The position numbers and the translations under genes are program-made. Source: an uncultured Holophagaceae bacterium (GTDB taxonomy: Bacteria > Acidobacteriota > Holophagae > Holophagales > Holophagaceae). Taken from it: a stretch of DNA of 6,767 bases. Each line of letters begins with the position of its first letter. The stretch's first letter is position 1. Of this stretch, positions 5,498 to 6,767 are shown piece after piece. Location: contig CAIXHJ010000217.1 in the NCBI GenBank assembly GCA_903919165.1, forward strand, positions 1-6,767. Direction: 5' to 3'. Below the pieces are notes generated by a model. It saw only the letters and a list, made by a program, of their open reading frames with translations, made no database searches and was not told the DNA's origin.

Positions 5498-6767
5498 AGC
5501 AGGCCGTCCTTGAGGTCCAGCTTGGCCTTGCCACCCTTGGCCAGGGGCCCGAAGAGCAGGGCCTCCGCCAGTGGGCGGCGCAGCTCGCGCTCGATGAGCC
5601 GCGCCATGGGCCGGGCGCCAAAGGCCGGGTCGTAGCCCTTCTCGGCGAGCCAGGCCCTGGCCTTGGGTGTGCAGGTGAGGGTGACGGCCTTCTCGGCCAA
5701 CTGAGTTTCCAGTTCGCGCAGGTGCTTGTCCGCCACCCGCTCCATCTCGGTGCGACCCAGGGGGGCGAACTGGAGAATGGCGTCCAGGCGGTTGCGAAAC
5801 TCGGGATTGAAAGCCTTTTCGATGGTCCCGGTGGCCGATCGCATTGCCCCCGCCTCAGCGAAACCCACCTGCCGGGCCGACAGCTCCCGAGCTCCCACAT
5901 TGGTGGTCATCACGATCACCGTGTGCCGGAAATCGGCGCTGCGGCCGTGGCTGTCCGTGAGCGAGGCATGATCCATGACCTGCAGCAGCACGCCGAACAG
6001 ATCCGGGTGGGCCTTCTCCAGTTCGTCCAGCAGCAGGACCGCATGGGGCTGCTTGCGCACAGCGTCCGTTAGCAGGCCGCCCTCCTCGTACCCCACGTAG
6101 CCCGGAGGCGCTCCGATGAGCCGGGCTACGGCATGCTTCTCCTGGTATTCGCTCATGTCGAAGCGCAGGAAGGCGATGCCCAGGGCCTTGGCCAGCTGCT
6201 TGGAGAGCTCTGTCTTGCCTACGCCTGTGGGTCCCGCGAAGAGGAAGCAGCCCATCGGTTTGAGCGGATCGCGGAGCCCCGATCGAGCAAGCTTGATCGC
6301 ACTGGAGACAACCTCACACGCCGAGTCCTGCCCAAAAATCTGCGCTCGAAGCGAAGCCTCGAGCGAGGCGAGGGCTTCCCGATCATCCGCACTCACAGTT
6401 GCCACGGGCACCCGCGCCATGCGGGCCACCACGGCCTCGATTTCCGCCGGCCCGATCTGCTTGACCCGGGCCTTCTTCGGCAGGAGTTTCTGCGCGGCTC
6501 CAGCCTCGTCCACCACATCCAGGGCGCTGTCGGGCAGCCTGCGGTCCGGCAGGTGCTTGGAGGCCAGGCGCACCGCAGCATCCAGGGCTCCGGTCGAATA
6601 AGTCACACCATGGTGCGATTCATAGGCCGCCTTCAGACCCTGCAGCACGCCGAGGGCGTCCTCGACGGAAGGCTCGTTCACCTCCACCACCTGGAAACGG
6701 CGGGAGAGGGCCCTATCCCGGTCCAGGGAGCCCTTCAAATCCTGGAAGGTGGTGGCGCCGATGCAGC
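5479..6767 (-). CDS. clpA: ATP-dependent Clp protease ATPase subunit ClpA (5' end outside window)
   Basis: ClpA is the AAA+ unfoldase that feeds substrates to the ClpP peptidase. The frame is open to the right edge; 428 C-terminal residues are visible of about 750 expected, so the N-domain and most of the first ATPase ring domain are missing. Visible from the edge inward: CIGATTFQD and DRALSRRFQ (end of D1, including its arginine-finger region), then the linker. D2 follows with GPTGVGKTE (178-186, Walker A), GYVGYEEGG (222-230, pore loop), VLLLDE (243-248, Walker B), MTTN (286-289, sensor 1), FRNRLD (arginine finger, about 323-328) and GARPMAR (383-389, sensor 2). A VGF tripeptide at 300-302 matches the ClpP-docking loop (IGL in E. 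coli), so ClpP partnership is likely. The short spacing between D1 and D2, with no ClpB-type middle coiled coil, separates it from ClpB/ClpC. The C-terminus ends in LCLSFG, without the longer E. coli tail. It overlaps aat by 19 bases. Confidence 0.97.
   Translation of the reverse strand, partial: CIGATTFQDLKGSLDRDRALSRRFQVVEVNEPSVEDALGVLQGLKAAYESHHGVTYSTGALDAAVRLASKHLPDRRLPDSALDVVDEAGAAQKLLPKKARVKQIGPAEIEAVVARMARVPVATVSADDREALASLEASLRAQIFGQDSACEVVSSAIKLARSGLRDPLKPMGCFLFAGPTGVGKTELSKQLAKALGIAFLRFDMSEYQEKHAVARLIGAPPGYVGYEEGGLLTDAVRKQPHAVLLLDELEKAHPDLFGVLLQVMDHASLTDSHGRSADFRHTVIVMTTNVGARELSARQVGFAEAGAMRSATGTIEKAFNPEFRNRLDAILQFAPLGRTEMERVADKHLRELETQLAEKAVTLTCTPKARAWLAEKGYDPAFGARPMARLIERELRRPLAEALLFGPLAKGGKAKLDLKDGLLCLSFG

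Noticed and set aside
5085..5900. Minus-strand 271-codon frame across the clpA-aat junction
   Set aside because: It is an out-of-frame reading of clpA and aat, rich in Pro/Arg/Ser with no family character.
1..6767. CRISPR array, insertion sequence, tRNA, rRNA or riboswitch
   Set aside because: I saw no regularly spaced repeats, transposase-like frame, terminal inverted repeats or recognisable RNA fold. Nearly all of the window is accounted for by protein genes.

Overview
This GC-rich window has bacterial gene organisation: close-packed genes with short overlaps, Shine-Dalgarno motifs and GTG/TTG starts. It probably comes from a Gram-negative bacterium with ClpA and Aat. The C-terminal GAF remnant at the left edge, with its CNxxGYE motif, resembles sensor proteins common in deltaproteobacteria and Acidobacteriota such as Holophagae. 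That is family impression only, so the lineage call is weak.

Layout, left to right: (1) The last 69 codons of a plus-strand GAF-domain protein end at 211. (2) A convergent gap of about 80 bases holds at most a weak hairpin. (3) A minus-strand glycogen-synthesis operon, transcribed right to left, occupies 293-4148: glgC (ADP-glucose pyrophosphorylase), glgA (glycogen synthase, TTG start) and a compact pgi (glucose-6-phosphate isomerase). The intergenic gaps are only 3 and 1 bases. (4) A short plus-strand island occupies about 4305-4828. It holds a small unclassified ORF overlapping by one base a 132-codon gene. That gene resembles the C-terminal part of a nucleotidyltransferase-fold protein but lacks the N-terminal catalytic motifs. 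(5) A minus-strand N-degron operon occupies 4817 to the right edge: clpA (5' end outside the window) overlaps aat by 19 bases.

The two operons are functionally coherent. Pgi links fructose-6-phosphate to glucose-6-phosphate. After a phosphoglucomutase step (not encoded here), GlgC makes ADP-glucose and GlgA polymerises it. Aat adds Leu/Phe to N-terminal Lys/Arg, creating N-degrons that ClpS (not in the window) delivers to ClpA, which unfolds them into ClpP.

Most of the window is ordinary core metabolism and proteostasis. The most unusual stretch is the plus-strand island at 4305-4828, wedged between two conserved minus-strand operons. Its nucleotidyltransferase-like gene appears to begin just past where the catalytic motif should be, and a short direct repeat lies just upstream of the start. 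I see no CRISPR array, insertion sequence, tRNA or rRNA, and no convincing new multi-gene system.
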